A DNA stretch of 64,000 nt from Hyphomonas beringensis. Its GTDB lineage: Bacteria > Pseudomonadota > Alphaproteobacteria > Caulobacterales > Hyphomonadaceae. This document shows, piece by piece, positions 37,606 to 48,497 of the stretch. The stretch is taken from contig NZ_AWFF01000001.1 of NCBI RefSeq assembly GCF_000682755.1, forward strand, positions 1 to 64,000, given 5' to 3'. The notes beneath the pieces were generated by a model. It had not been told where the DNA came from, ran no database searches, and was given only the letters and a program-made list of their open reading frames with translations. Made by a program: the position numbers and the translations under genes. The first letter of the stretch is position 1. The number at the start of each line of letters is the position of its first letter.

Positions 37606-38910
37606 ATGGAAAATAAAGTGAAAGACGCCGGTACAGCCAAGATTGAGGTAGACGGCAAGACCTATGAGCTTCCGGTTTATTCCGGCACCCACGGACCGAA
37701 TGTTGTCGACGTCCGCAAATTCTACGCCCAGTCCGGCCAGTTCACCTTTGACCCGGGCTTCACCTCTACCGCCAGCTGCGAAAGCCAGATCACCTTTATC
37801 GACGGTGAAGAAGGCATTCTTCTGCACCGCGGTTACCCGATTGGCCAACTGGCCGGCAAAGCCACTTTCCCTGAAGTCTGCTATCTGATCCTGAACGGCG
37901 AACTGCCGAGCAAAAGCGATCTCGGCACCTTTAACGAAGAGATCAAACAGCACACCCTGCTCCACACCCAGCTGGACCGCTTCTTTGACGGTTTCCGCCG
38001 TGACAGCCACCCGATGGCCATGCTGACCGGCGCTGTTGGCGCGATGGCATCCTTCTATCCTGGCGCCATGGACAGCGAAGATCCGGAAGAACGCCGGCTG
38101 GCTTCCATCCGCCTGATCGCGAAAATGCCGACGCTGTGCGCCCGTATCCTGAAGTACACTATGGGCCAGAAATTCGTCGATCCACGCAACGAACTGTCCT
38201 ATGCCGAGAACTTCCTCAGCATGTGCTTCTCCGTCACGGCGGAAGACTACAATGTTGACCCGAAGATCGCGAGAGCGATGGACCGCTTCTTCATCCTGCA
38301 CGCAGACCATGAGCAGAACGCCTCCACCTCCACGGTGCGTCTGGCTGGTTCTTCGGGCGCGCACCCGTTCGCAGCTGTCGCCGCTGGCGTTGCCTGTCTG
38401 TGGGGCCCGAGCCATGGCGGCGCGAACGAGGCCTGCCTCAACATGCTGCACGAGATCGGCAGCGTTGACCGCATTCCGGAATTCATCGCCCGCGCGAAAG
38501 ACAAGAATGACAGCTTCCGCCTGATGGGCTTTGGCCACCGCGTCTACAAGAACTACGACCCGCGCGCGACCGTGATGCGCGAGTCCGCTCACGAGGTTCT
38601 GGACCTCCTGGGCCTGAAGGATCAGCCGATCCTGAAAGTTGCCATGGAGCTGGAGCGGATTGCCCTGGAAGACGAATACTTCGTCGACAAGAAGCTCTAT
38701 CCGAATGTCGACTTCTATTCCGGCATCATCCTGGATGCGATCGGCTTCCCGAAGCAGATGTTCACCGTGCTGTTCGCCCTGGCCCGTACCGTTGGCTGGA
38801 TTGCCCAGCTGAACGAAATGCTGGACGATCCGACCCAGCGTATCGGCCGTCCGCGCCAGATCTATACCGGCGCCGCGATGCGCGACTATGTGCCGATGGA
38901 TCAGCGCTAA
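37606..38910 (+). CDS. gltA: citrate synthase
   Basis: A 434-residue type II (hexameric, NADH-regulated type) citrate synthase condensing acetyl-CoA and oxaloacetate, entry point of the TCA cycle. Catalytic blocks: '[21 protein letters not shown]', '[15 protein letters not shown]', '[15 protein letters not shown]' with the His, and the final Asp-containing region '[17 protein letters not shown]'. The ATG at 37606 has GAAGGG before it; an in-frame GTG at 37585 is less likely. It follows gltX at 39 bp and may share its transcript. A strong terminator follows. Confidence 0.95.
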   Translation: MENKVKDAGTAKIEVDGKTYELPVYSGTHGPNVVDVRKFYAQSGQFTFDPGFTSTASCESQITFIDGEEGILLHRGYPIGQLAGKATFPEVCYLILNGELPSKSDLGTFNEEIKQHTLLHTQLDRFFDGFRRDSHPMAMLTGAVGAMASFYPGAMDSEDPEERRLASIRLIAKMPTLCARILKYTMGQKFVDPRNELSYAENFLSMCFSVTAEDYNVDPKIARAMDRFFILHADHEQNASTSTVRLAGSSGAHPFAAVAAGVACLWGPSHGGANEACLNMLHEIGSVDRIPEFIARAKDKNDSFRLMGFGHRVYKNYDPRATVMRESAHEVLDLLGLKDQPILKVAMELERIALEDEYFVDKKLYPNVDFYSGIILDAIGFPKQMFTVLFALARTVGWIAQLNEMLDDPTQRIGRPRQIYTGAAMRDYVPMDQR

Positions 38911-38936
38911 GCGCGCCTCCTGTCACAGGACATGAA

Positions 38937-38966
38937 AAAGGCCCCGGCATTGCGCCCGGGGCCTTT
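38937..38966. terminator. bidirectional rho-independent terminator
   Basis: The perfect stem GGCCCCGG (38940-38947) and CCGGGGCC (38956-38963) with an 8-base loop is flanked by A's on the left and TTTCTTTTT on the right. It lies between gltA (plus) and the convergent entericidin gene (minus) and can end both transcripts. Confidence 0.9.
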
Positions 38967-38994
38967 CTTTTTGGGAACTATTCGGGAGCCCCGG

Positions 38995-39153
38995 TCAGTC
39001 TTTCTTGGTGATCTTGTCTTTCACATCCCGCGCCGTATCGGAGACGACTTCTCCGCCAGCCTGAACGTCCTTTCCGACGCCCTCGACCGTGTTGCAGGCT
39101 GTCACCATGGGCAGCGCGGACAGCGCAAGGGCGGCAATCAGGATTTTCTTCAT
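38995..39153 (-). CDS. entericidin A/B-family small lipoprotein
   Basis: A 52-residue lipoprotein that begins MKKILIAALALSALPMVTAC, a signal peptide with a lipobox (VTAC, lipidated Cys20), followed by NTVEGVGKDVQAGGEVVSDT and a basic end. The 'CNTVEGVGKDV' start of the mature part is the hallmark of entericidins, small envelope lipoproteins of unclear role linked in E. coli to stress-dependent lysis. A GGGAGACGAGAG region precedes the start. The gene stands alone between gltA and purQ, with a strong bidirectional terminator at its 3' end. Confidence 0.85.
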   Translation of the reverse strand: MKKILIAALALSALPMVTACNTVEGVGKDVQAGGEVVSDTARDVKDKITKKD

Positions 39154-39311
39154 CTCTCGTCTCCCAGACAGTTAAAGCGCTGACAGAATGTGCCTGAAGC
39201 CGGATTTCGGCAAGGCGGCAGCGGCGTATGCGGCAATCGGCCTGCTCTTATGACGCAATGACGGCAAAAGCCTGTTCCCTTCCTGCCCGACTCCCTGCTA
39301 AAGGCCTGCGC

Positions 39312-39980
39312 ATGAAAACTGCCGTGATTGTCTTCCCCGGATCGAATTGTGACCGCGACGCGCATGACGCCCTCGCCAAGGTAACGGGCAAGGCCCCTGC
39401 CATGGTGTGGCACAAGGATGGGACCATCCCCGAGGGCACGGACCTCGTCATGGTGCCGGGCGGCTTCTCCTATGGGGACTATCTGCGCTGCGGTGCGATG
39501 GCTGGCAATTCTCCGGTCATCTCACAGCTGCACGCCCATGCTGAACGCGGCGGTTACGTTCTCGGCGTCTGCAATGGCTTCCAGATTTTGTGTGAAACCG
39601 GCCTTCTGCCAGGGGCGCTGATGCGCAACGCTTCGCTTAACTTTGTCTGCCGGCCGCAGGCCCTGAGTGTGGAAAGCGCGAACACTGCCTACACATCCGC
39701 TTATGACAGCAAGCGCGAGGTGATCATTCCGGTCGCCCATCATGACGGCAACTACTTTGCCGATGATGCAACCCTGGACGCGCTGGAAGGCGAAGGCCGT
39801 GTGGCATTCCGTTACAGCAATGGTCAGAACCCGAATGGCTCTGCCCGCGACATTGCCGGTATCCTCAGCGAGAATGGCCGCGTACTGGGCATGATGCCTC
39901 ACCCTGAGCGCGCAATTGGCGGTCATGAGGGCGGCACAGACGGTCTCGCCGTATTCGAAAGCTTGCTCTCAGCCGCCTGA
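39312..39980 (+). CDS. purQ: phosphoribosylformylglycinamidine synthase subunit PurQ
   Basis: A 222-residue glutamine amidotransferase subunit that supplies ammonia for FGAR to FGAM conversion in purine synthesis. It shows '[13 protein letters not shown]' at the start, nucleophile Cys in 'GVCNGFQIL' and His-Glu in 'MMPHPERA'. In bacteria with short PurL the complex also needs PurS. No purS is seen upstream of purQ, where it usually lies, or anywhere in this window; the catalytic purL is 5 kb away at 45200. The frame is open to 39228, but the family start is [10 protein letters not shown]. Confidence 0.95.
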   Translation: MKTAVIVFPGSNCDRDAHDALAKVTGKAPAMVWHKDGTIPEGTDLVMVPGGFSYGDYLRCGAMAGNSPVISQLHAHAERGGYVLGVCNGFQILCETGLLPGALMRNASLNFVCRPQALSVESANTAYTSAYDSKREVIIPVAHHDGNYFADDATLDALEGEGRVAFRYSNGQNPNGSARDIAGILSENGRVLGMMPHPERAIGGHEGGTDGLAVFESLLSAA

Positions 39981-40016
39981 TCCGGCTCTATGGGCCTGCC
40001 TGACAGGAGCCCTCAC

Positions 40017-41027
40017 ATGTCTGCACATTCCGATCTCATCGCCCGCCTGCCGAAGGCTGAGCTGCACCTTCATATCGAAGGCAGTTTCGAGCCGGAACTG
40101 ATGATGGCGATTGCAGAGCGCAACCGGATCGACATTCCGTTCAAGACGCTGGAAGAGGCCAAGGCCGCTTACGACTTCTCGAACCTTCAGGAATTCCTGG
40201 ATATCTACTATCAGGGCATGAATGTGCTGCGCACCGAGCAGGACTTTCATGACATGACCTGGGCCTATCTGGAGCGCGTGAGACAGGACAATGTTGTCCA
40301 TGTCGAAATGTTCTTCGACCCGCAAGCCCATACCGAGCGCGGCGTGCCTTTCGGTGTCGTGGCCGAGGGCATTCTGGCGGCGCTGAAACGCGGTGAGGCC
40401 GAGCTGGGCATTACGTCGGAACTGATCATGAGCTTCCTGCGCCACCTGTCAGAGGGCGACGGCTTTGTCCTGCTGGACGAGTCCATTCCGTGGCACGAGC
40501 ATTTCATTGGGGTGGGTCTGGACAGTTCAGAGGTCGGTCACCCTCCCCTGAAGTTCAAAGGCCTGTTCGAGCGCTGCCGGGAGCTGGGCTTCAAGCTGTG
40601 CCTGCATGCCGGCGAGGAAGGCCCGCCTGAATATGTGCGCGAAGCCCTGCTGGATATTGGTGCAGACCGCATCGATCATGGCAATCGCGCCATGGAAGAC
40701 CCTGCCCTGATCCAGGTGCTGCGCGATACGCAGACACCGCTGACCAATTGCCCGCTATCCAATCTGTCGCTCTGCGTACTGGATGATTTGAAAAAGAGCC
40801 CCGTGAAGACGCAGCTCGAAGAAGGCTTGCTGGTCTGCGTGAACTCAGACGATCCGGCCTATTTTGGCGGCTACATGAACCAGAATTACGAAGCGATTAC
40901 AGACGCGCTGGACCTGTCCGCAGACCAGATCATCCAGCTCGCGCGGAACAGCTTTACAGGCAGCTTCCTCAGCCAATCACAAAAAGACCTGCACCTGTCT
41001 GAAATAGATCGCGTCATAGCCGGCTGA
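40017..41027 (+). CDS. adenine deaminase (adenosine deaminase superfamily)
   Basis: A 336-residue TIM-barrel deaminase. Zn ligands are seen in AELHLHIEG (about residues 13-21), 'CLHAGEEG', 'DHGNRA' and 'NSDDPAYFGGYMNQNY'. The last motif, with 'LTNCPLSNLSLC', is typical of adenine deaminases of the Aah1/Ade type 2 group rather than adenosine deaminases, so the likely reaction is adenine to hypoxanthine plus ammonia (purine salvage). A CAGGAG precedes the ATG at 40017. It follows purQ at 36 bp and is probably co-transcribed. A terminator follows. Confidence 0.85.
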   Translation: MSAHSDLIARLPKAELHLHIEGSFEPELMMAIAERNRIDIPFKTLEEAKAAYDFSNLQEFLDIYYQGMNVLRTEQDFHDMTWAYLERVRQDNVVHVEMFFDPQAHTERGVPFGVVAEGILAALKRGEAELGITSELIMSFLRHLSEGDGFVLLDESIPWHEHFIGVGLDSSEVGHPPLKFKGLFERCRELGFKLCLHAGEEGPPEYVREALLDIGADRIDHGNRAMEDPALIQVLRDTQTPLTNCPLSNLSLCVLDDLKKSPVKTQLEEGLLVCVNSDDPAYFGGYMNQNYEAITDALDLSADQIIQLARNSFTGSFLSQSQKDLHLSEIDRVIAG

Positions 41028-41059
41028 GAAAAGAGACAAAGATCACTGACAGGTCAAAA

Positions 41060-41091
41060 GGGGCGCAGACGCGCAGCCGCTCCCGCGCCCC
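41060..41091 (+). terminator. hairpin after the adenine deaminase gene
   Basis: GGGGCGC (41060-41066) pairs with GCGCCCC (41085-41091) across an 18-base loop, followed by TCTTCT. It lies 33 bp past the stop. The T run is short, so termination may be weak or rho-assisted. Confidence 0.6.
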
Positions 41092-41112
41092 TCTTCTATG
41101 CTAACTTAATTT

Positions 41113-41451
41113 TTAAGTCCCGCACGGACAGATTTCTTCAACAAGTCCGCAATACTGTTTGCAAAAATAACCATCATTATATGTGATGACGCAGCCCGGA
41201 GGGGCCTTGTAGCCTTCGCACGGCTTATCAGGTGGGAAAATTTGCCGCCCCGTATCAAGATTTACAGAAGAAACCTTGATCACACGCGCTTCATTCTGGT
41301 CGAGCGTATAGCCCAAATCATTCAGCGCCTTTTGAACAGAGTGTGCAGACTGGGGCGCAGCCGCTGCATCCGGGCTGTCTGTGCTTGGTAATGCAAAAGC
41401 AGACATGGATGCCGTGAACAGAATAGCACCTAAAATAAAACCAGCTTTCAT
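41113..41451 (-). CDS. small secreted Cys-rich protein of unknown function
   Basis: A 112-residue protein with a signal peptide (MKAGFILGAILFTASMSAFA, cleavage after AFA). The mature N-terminal part contains a coiled 'SVQKALNDLGYTLDQNEARV' helix. The last 35 residues hold six cysteines (PPDKPCEGY, PGCVI, YFCKQYCG, EICPCGT), a likely disulfide-bonded knot with three pairs. A perfect AGGAGG lies eight bases before the ATG, so translation is probably strong. The frame extends nine codons upstream, but the ribosome binding site fixes the start at 41451. Local base composition is more AT-rich than the surroundings. No family recognised. It converges with the deaminase gene. Confidence 0.7.
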   Translation of the reverse strand: MKAGFILGAILFTASMSAFALPSTDSPDAAAAPQSAHSVQKALNDLGYTLDQNEARVIKVSSVNLDTGRQIFPPDKPCEGYKAPPGCVITYNDGYFCKQYCGLVEEICPCGT

Positions 41452-41870
41452 GGGAAACCTCCTGAGTCTTAAATTCATTACGCCCTACCAAAAGTAATAT
41501 TACCACAACTAAAGGTAGACATTAAGATCCTCTTTTGCCCGTTATCCGATATAATTCGACTCCAGGGACTACCAGAGGAGGCTGGCGCCTTCCCCTTCCC
41601 GTAACAAATTGATTCCTTTGTGAATAAGCCGTGGCCCAATGGGGTTAAGTACAGCTGACTGTGCAGATGCCTAATTCTTGTTCAGCTGAATAAGTTTCAC
41701 TATTGGCTGTGTTTATCAGGCGACAAATGTGTGACGCTGAAAGCACAATTCTGAAGTGACTTGCGTTAATCCAGCAATTTCTTGCCTTACAGCCCTGTAA
41801 CCTCCCCCCGGAGGCGACTACTTCTTGCCTGTGGGGCGTAGTAATCATAATTACAGGAGTAAACTGCAAG
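41452..41870. other. 419-bp AT-rich intergenic region
   Basis: This region separates the divergent starts of the Cys-rich protein gene and the TonB-dependent receptor gene. It is more AT-rich than the flanking genes and must contain both promoters. I looked for a cobalamin, thiamine or purine riboswitch upstream of the receptor and saw no matching conserved box. An AGGAG (41855-41860) precedes the receptor start. No small gene is convincing. Confidence 0.5.
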
Positions 41871-44291
41871 ATGACCAAGTTGCGGACATTGCTCGTTACG
41901 GCTTCTTCCTTTGCCGTGGCTGCAGCTATCTCTCCCGCGTTCGCTCAAGATGACACAACCCAGTCATCGGACGAATTGCGGCAGGGTGAAATCGTCGTCA
42001 CCGGTACACGCACGGCAAACCGGACAGCACTGGAAACAGCTGTTCCTGTCGATGTGTTCCCGGTGGAAGAACTGACCGAGACCGGCCGTGTGGAACTGAA
42101 CCAGATTCTGGCCACAACCGTGCCGAGCTTCAACTTCAACCAGACAGCCATCAATGACGGTACGGACATCATCCGCCCCGCCACCCTGCGCGGCCTGTCT
42201 CCTGACCAGACGCTGGTACTGCTGAACGGCAAGCGCCGTCACATCTCTGCGCTGATCAACATCAACGGCTCTGTGGGTCGCGGCTCTGCTGCTGTGGACC
42301 TCAACTCCATCCCGACCAGCGCCATTGGCAACGTTCAGGTTCTGCGTGACGGTGCCTCTGCCCAGTATGGCTCTGACGCTATCGCAGGCGTGATCAACGT
42401 CATCCTGCGTGAAGCAGATCATGGTGGCGGCCTGAACATTCGCTACGGCGCTCATGTCACCGATCTGGAAGGCCTGGACCGCAGCGAAGTTGATGGTCAG
42501 ACGACCAATATTGGCGGCTGGGCTGGCTTCGGCCTCGGCAACAATGGCTTCCTGACAGTCTCCGGCGAATACTCCCTGCGCCAGCGCAGCAACCGCGCCG
42601 GCCTGGATCCACGTCAGCAATTTCCTGACACCCCTGCTTATGCCGAAGCAGAGCGCACCTTCGACCGCCTGAACCATGTCTATGGCAACGGCCGTATGGA
42701 GAACATCAACTTCTTCTTCAATTCCGGCTATACGCTGAACAACGGCGTAGAGCTCTACGCTTTTGGTGGCGTTCAGGAACGTGAGGCGGAAAGCCCGGGC
42801 TTCTATCGCCGCGCAATCGATTCCCGCAACATCCCCTCCATCTATCCGGGCGGCTTCCTGCCGATTATCGGCGGTGACGTGACGGACTACAGCCTTGGTG
42901 GCGGCTTCCGCGGTACGGCTTCTGGCTGGGACTATGATGTCAGCGCAGTCTATGGCTCCAACGAGCTGGACTATTCTGTCAACAACTCCCTGAACGTGTC
43001 GCTTGGACCGGACAGCCAAACGTCCTTCGATGCCGGTTCTCTGGCATTCGATCAGCTCACGATCAATGCAGATGTCGTCAAAACATTCTACAACATGCTG
43101 CCGGGCGAAACGTCTCTGGCCTTTGGTGTGGAATATCGTGACGAGACCTTCGAAATCACGGCAGGTGAGCCGGCTTCCTACATCCAGGGCCCGTTCCCTG
43201 GCGCTGCGGGCAGCCAGGTGTTCCCAGGCTTCACACCCGAATCCGAAGTGGATGAAGGTCGCGATGCTGCCGGTATCTATGGCGAAATCGAATGGGTTCC
43301 GAATGAGAAGACGCTTCTCTCCGCAGCTGTGCGGTATGAAGACTATTCTGACTTCGGTGATGCTGTAACCGGCAAGGTTGCAGGTCGTTACGAGTTCACG
43401 GACCAGATTGCTGTTCGCGGTGCGATCGCCACTGGCTTCCGCGCTCCAAGCCTTCAGCAGCAATACTTCACGGCGATTTCCACCAACTTCATTGATGGTG
43501 TGCCGTTTGAAGTGGGTACGTTCCCGGCAACGTCTCCTGCAGCCCTCGCCCTTGGCGGTGGCCAGCTGGATGCTGAAGAATCGACCAGCTACTCCCTGGG
43601 TACGGTGATCACGCCAACGAATGACTGGTTCGTCACCATCGACGCCTACCAGATCAATATCGACGACCAGATCTTCCTGACGGAAAACCTGGGTGGCGAC
43701 GATGTTGATGACGTTCTGGCAGATGCCGGGGTGACCGGTGTTCAGCGGGTTCGCTTCTTCCAGAACGGTATCGAAACCGAAACCAAGGGTGTCGACATCG
43801 TTACGAAGTATGGCTTCGACTTCGACGCCATGGGTACGCTGGATGTGTCTGCTGCATTCAACTATTCAAAGACGGAAGTCACTTACGTTCCTGAGAACAC
43901 AGTGATCCCGTCTCTGACTCTGTTCGGCCGTGACCGTACGCTGACCCTTGAGGAAAGCGCTCCGGAAACCAAGCTGATCTTGAACGCGGACTATTCCTAC
44001 CAGCAGGCCGACTTCAACGTGCGTGCGACCCGCTATGGCGACGTTCTGGTGCCATCCACCAACCCCGACAATGACTTCACTCTGGAATCCGACTGGATCC
44101 TCGACGCCTCTGTCGACTTCCATGTCTCAGAGAAGTTCAGCGTTGGCATCGGTGCGGACAACATCCTGGACGAGTATCCAACCATGACGCCGGACGGCCT
44201 GAGCTTTAACGGGATCTTCCCGTACTCAAGCCGCAGCCCGTATGGCTTCTCCGGTCGCTTCGTCTACGCCCGCGCCAGCTATAACTGGTAA
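41871..44291 (+). CDS. TonB-dependent outer-membrane receptor
   Basis: An 806-residue outer-membrane receptor taking up a scarce nutrient with TonB energy. Signal peptide 1-25 (cleavage after AFA). A TonB-box-like segment 'GEIVVTGTR' lies near residue 40. The plug domain (about 50-165) contains 'LRGLSPDQTLVLLNGKRRH' and 'VQVLRDGASAQYGSDAIAGVINVILR'. The 22-strand barrel ends in aromatic 'YARASYNW'. The ligand is unknown; proximity to purQ and adenine deaminase raises a purine or nucleoside guess, but no direct sign supports it. No riboswitch was seen in its leader. A strong terminator follows. Confidence 0.93.
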   Translation: MTKLRTLLVTASSFAVAAAISPAFAQDDTTQSSDELRQGEIVVTGTRTANRTALETAVPVDVFPVEELTETGRVELNQILATTVPSFNFNQTAINDGTDIIRPATLRGLSPDQTLVLLNGKRRHISALININGSVGRGSAAVDLNSIPTSAIGNVQVLRDGASAQYGSDAIAGVINVILREADHGGGLNIRYGAHVTDLEGLDRSEVDGQTTNIGGWAGFGLGNNGFLTVSGEYSLRQRSNRAGLDPRQQFPDTPAYAEAERTFDRLNHVYGNGRMENINFFFNSGYTLNNGVELYAFGGVQEREAESPGFYRRAIDSRNIPSIYPGGFLPIIGGDVTDYSLGGGFRGTASGWDYDVSAVYGSNELDYSVNNSLNVSLGPDSQTSFDAGSLAFDQLTINADVVKTFYNMLPGETSLAFGVEYRDETFEITAGEPASYIQGPFPGAAGSQVFPGFTPESEVDEGRDAAGIYGEIEWVPNEKTLLSAAVRYEDYSDFGDAVTGKVAGRYEFTDQIAVRGAIATGFRAPSLQQQYFTAISTNFIDGVPFEVGTFPATSPAALALGGGQLDAEESTSYSLGTVITPTNDWFVTIDAYQINIDDQIFLTENLGGDDVDDVLADAGVTGVQRVRFFQNGIETETKGVDIVTKYGFDFDAMGTLDVSAAFNYSKTEVTYVPENTVIPSLTLFGRDRTLTLEESAPETKLILNADYSYQQADFNVRATRYGDVLVPSTNPDNDFTLESDWILDASVDFHVSEKFSVGIGADNILDEYPTMTPDGLSFNGIFPYSSRSPYGFSGRFVYARASYNW

Positions 44292-44348
44292 GCAGGCGAT
44301 CTTTCATCGGCGCCTTGCGGCCTGATGTAATGACAAGCTGAAACAAAG

Positions 44349-44376
44349 CTGGCCCGTCTCATATGAGGCGGGCCAG
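44349..44376 (+). terminator. rho-independent terminator after the TonB receptor gene
   Basis: CTGGCCCG (44349-44356) pairs with CGGGCCAG (44369-44376), and the loop contains a further CTCAT/ATGAG stem. TTTCGTT follows on the plus strand. It lies 57 bp past the stop and faces the convergent lipoprotein gene. Confidence 0.85.
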
Positions 44377-44407
44377 TTTCGTTCAGGGGATTGAACTTTC
44401 TTGGGGA

Positions 44408-45037
44408 TCAGGTGCCAGAATCGGCGGGGGCTTCTTCGCCCGTCTCTTCCGTGTCTGCCCCTTCGAGATTGGACTCGATCGGCGGACGACATGACTCGAT
44501 CAATTCCTCAACCATCGGGTCTGTCGGCATCACGTAAGCGCTATCGCCTGCGACGAAGCGAAGGTCGCCGTCACCATTGGCCAGAGCATTGGCCGCCGTT
44601 GAGCGGGTATCGAACATACCCACGATTTCCTGACTCTCTTCATCGACCTGGGCCACGATGGCCGCATTGCTGGCCGAGGTGAAAACCCCGACCTGGGACG
44701 GAGCGTCCTTGCCCGCAAATGTGCGGCGCAGAACCAGCACGTTCTGGGCATTTTCACCTGCAAAGGCGTCTGGCTGCTGGCAGGTGATCGACAGGCTGAC
44801 CGCGCCATCTTCCGACATGTAGGCCACTTGCTGGCCGCGGGGCGTATCGGTCTTCTCCCACGCGCCTTTGACTTCGGTCACTTGGATCTCAGGAGCCTTG
44901 TCGGCTTTCTTGGCGTCCTTGTCGGCGGAATTAATGGGGGCTGGGGCCGGCATGGCCTCTCCATCCGCCTTGGTGACGTTCTGCCCGCAGGCTGCGGCAA
45001 GCAGGGGTGCTGCCAGGATAATCAGATGTTGTTTCAC
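44408..45037 (-). CDS. lipoprotein of unknown function
   Basis: A 209-residue predicted lipoprotein with signal peptide [19 protein letters not shown] (lipobox LAAAC). The GTG start at 45037 follows AAAGGAG; a longer in-frame start exists but lacks a ribosome binding site. The mature N-terminus is a disordered linker rich in Ala, Lys, Asp and Pro, followed by a beta-rich region ('[21 protein letters not shown]', '[22 protein letters not shown]') and an acidic tail. No family recognised. It lies between the TonB receptor (convergent) and purL (divergent). Confidence 0.7.
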   Translation of the reverse strand: MKQHLIILAAPLLAAACGQNVTKADGEAMPAPAPINSADKDAKKADKAPEIQVTEVKGAWEKTDTPRGQQVAYMSEDGAVSLSITCQQPDAFAGENAQNVLVLRRTFAGKDAPSQVGVFTSASNAAIVAQVDEESQEIVGMFDTRSTAANALANGDGDLRFVAGDSAYVMPTDPMVEELIESCRPPIESNLEGADTEETGEEAPADSGT

Positions 45038-45199
45038 GGTCGGCTCCTTTCCAAAGCTGCCTGTTTCCATTGTTTCAAACGCCCTTACCCACGGAAGGCT
45101 TCGTTAAAATGCGTTCATTTCGCGAAAACCGGCCTTCTGAGGCCTCTCAACGGCAATAGAGTCTGGCGACTCGTGGCGATTGCGGCTAAAGCGCCGGGC

Positions 45200-47467
<2,268 letters not shown>

Positions 47468-47476
47468 ATGTGAAAA

Positions 47477-47503
47477 GCCCCTCCCGCATTCTGCGAGAGG
47501 GGC
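47477..47503. terminator. hairpin between purL and the outer-membrane gene
   Basis: GCCCCTC (47477-47483) pairs with GAGGGGC (47497-47503), with an inner CGC/GCG stem. It sits between the convergent purL and barrel gene ends. There is no long T run on either side, so it is a weak or bidirectional stop. Confidence 0.6.
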
Positions 47504-47530
47504 AATGCCTTCAGCTACAATAGCGTTCGA

Positions 47531-48148
47531 TTAGAACTTGTAGCCGAGACCCAGCATCACACCATTGGTGTCGGTGCTGTCGAAGGAATAGTAGGTGTAG
47601 TCACCACGCAGTTCCCAATTGTCATTGAGGTCATAGGTCATACCTGCGCCGATGGCCGGGCCATCTGCAGAATCCTCAATGTTGATGGCGGTGCCACCTG
47701 GCGTGTTCACGGATGCGTCCACGTCGATATAGGCATAACCTGCACGAGCGAAGAGATTCATACGCTCCGTAACCGGCAGGTCTGCGCGGCCATAGAGACC
47801 GACCAGATAGTTCAGGCCGATATCGCCTGATGCGCCGATGACGTCTTCAAAGTCACCATCATCATTGTCATCAAGATTGAACTCGTCTTCGTCGACATTG
47901 TAGTCGAACTCACCATCATCAATGCCGCTGGCCAGTTCACCTTCAAGGCTGAAGACATTGTTGAACTTGTAGCCAAGACGTGCGGCGATGCCATTGGTAT
48001 CCACACCGCTGTCAGCACCATCCGGCTTGATGTCCAGATACTGATACCCGCCGTCCAGATAGAGGCCTGTGTCATTGTCATAAGACTGGGCATTCGCCGT
48101 TGCTGCCAGACCCGTAGCTGCAGAGGCAATCAGAATATACTTAAACAT
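47531..48148 (-). CDS. outer-membrane beta-barrel protein with acidic loop
   Basis: A 205-residue protein with a signal peptide (1-20, cleavage after ANA) and alternating strands ending in the aromatic 'GYKF' typical of outer-membrane barrels. It belongs to the OmpA-like/opacity porin group (about eight strands). Residues about 76-101 form an Asp/Glu-rich loop (DDGEFDYNVDEDEFNLDDNDDGDFED) that could bind divalent cations. The ligand or function is unknown. It converges with purL. The upstream 349-bp region contains its promoter. Confidence 0.85.
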   Translation of the reverse strand: MFKYILIASAATGLAATANAQSYDNDTGLYLDGGYQYLDIKPDGADSGVDTNGIAARLGYKFNNVFSLEGELASGIDDGEFDYNVDEDEFNLDDNDDGDFEDVIGASGDIGLNYLVGLYGRADLPVTERMNLFARAGYAYIDVDASVNTPGGTAINIEDSADGPAIGAGMTYDLNDNWELRGDYTYYSFDSTDTNGVMLGLGYKF

Positions 48149-48497
48149 GTGGTCTCCTTTAAGACAAAATCAGCTCCCGCCAGATCGACGAGACCACAAG
48201 GAAACCGTGTCCGAACTGTGTTCGTTCCGATGACAATTCCGCAAGCTGCAGCAGTTGCAGCAAAGCCACATATTCTTAACGCGGATTAACCGCGCATGAA
48301 GTTGTTTTAATGGAACTTTTCCAGTTCCACGGTCTGAAATCTGCAAGCCCCCTCAGGGGTATGCGCAGTGATGCAGGAACCAAAACGAAAGCAAGGCGTA
48401 ACGCAGGGTTGCTCAGAACAAGAAACACATATTGGGCCCTCAAAAGGTTGACTGTCGGGCCTTAAAGTATACTCTGTACACGCCTGTTATTAGGGCT
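48149..48497. other. 349-bp intergenic region
   Basis: This gap lies upstream of the barrel gene and downstream of the M28 peptidase gene, both on the minus strand. It contains an inverted repeat CGCGG (48280-48284) ATTAA CCGCG (48290-48294) and two TTAA boxes six bases apart (48276-48279 and 48286-48289). These could be binding sites for the barrel gene, but no known consensus fits. No convincing ORF. Confidence 0.4.

Noticed and set aside
41452-41870. tRNA or riboswitch in the AT-rich gap
   Set aside because: No cloverleaf pattern, B12 box or other conserved riboswitch block was found.
41964-43463. Long open frame antisense to the TonB receptor gene
   Set aside because: It is an unrelated complement of a real coding gene with clear family motifs; GC-rich genes give long antisense frames by codon bias.
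48276-48294. CtrA-like TTAA boxes in the intergenic region before the barrel gene
   Set aside because: Spacing is six rather than seven bases and only one pair is seen; not enough for a CtrA call.
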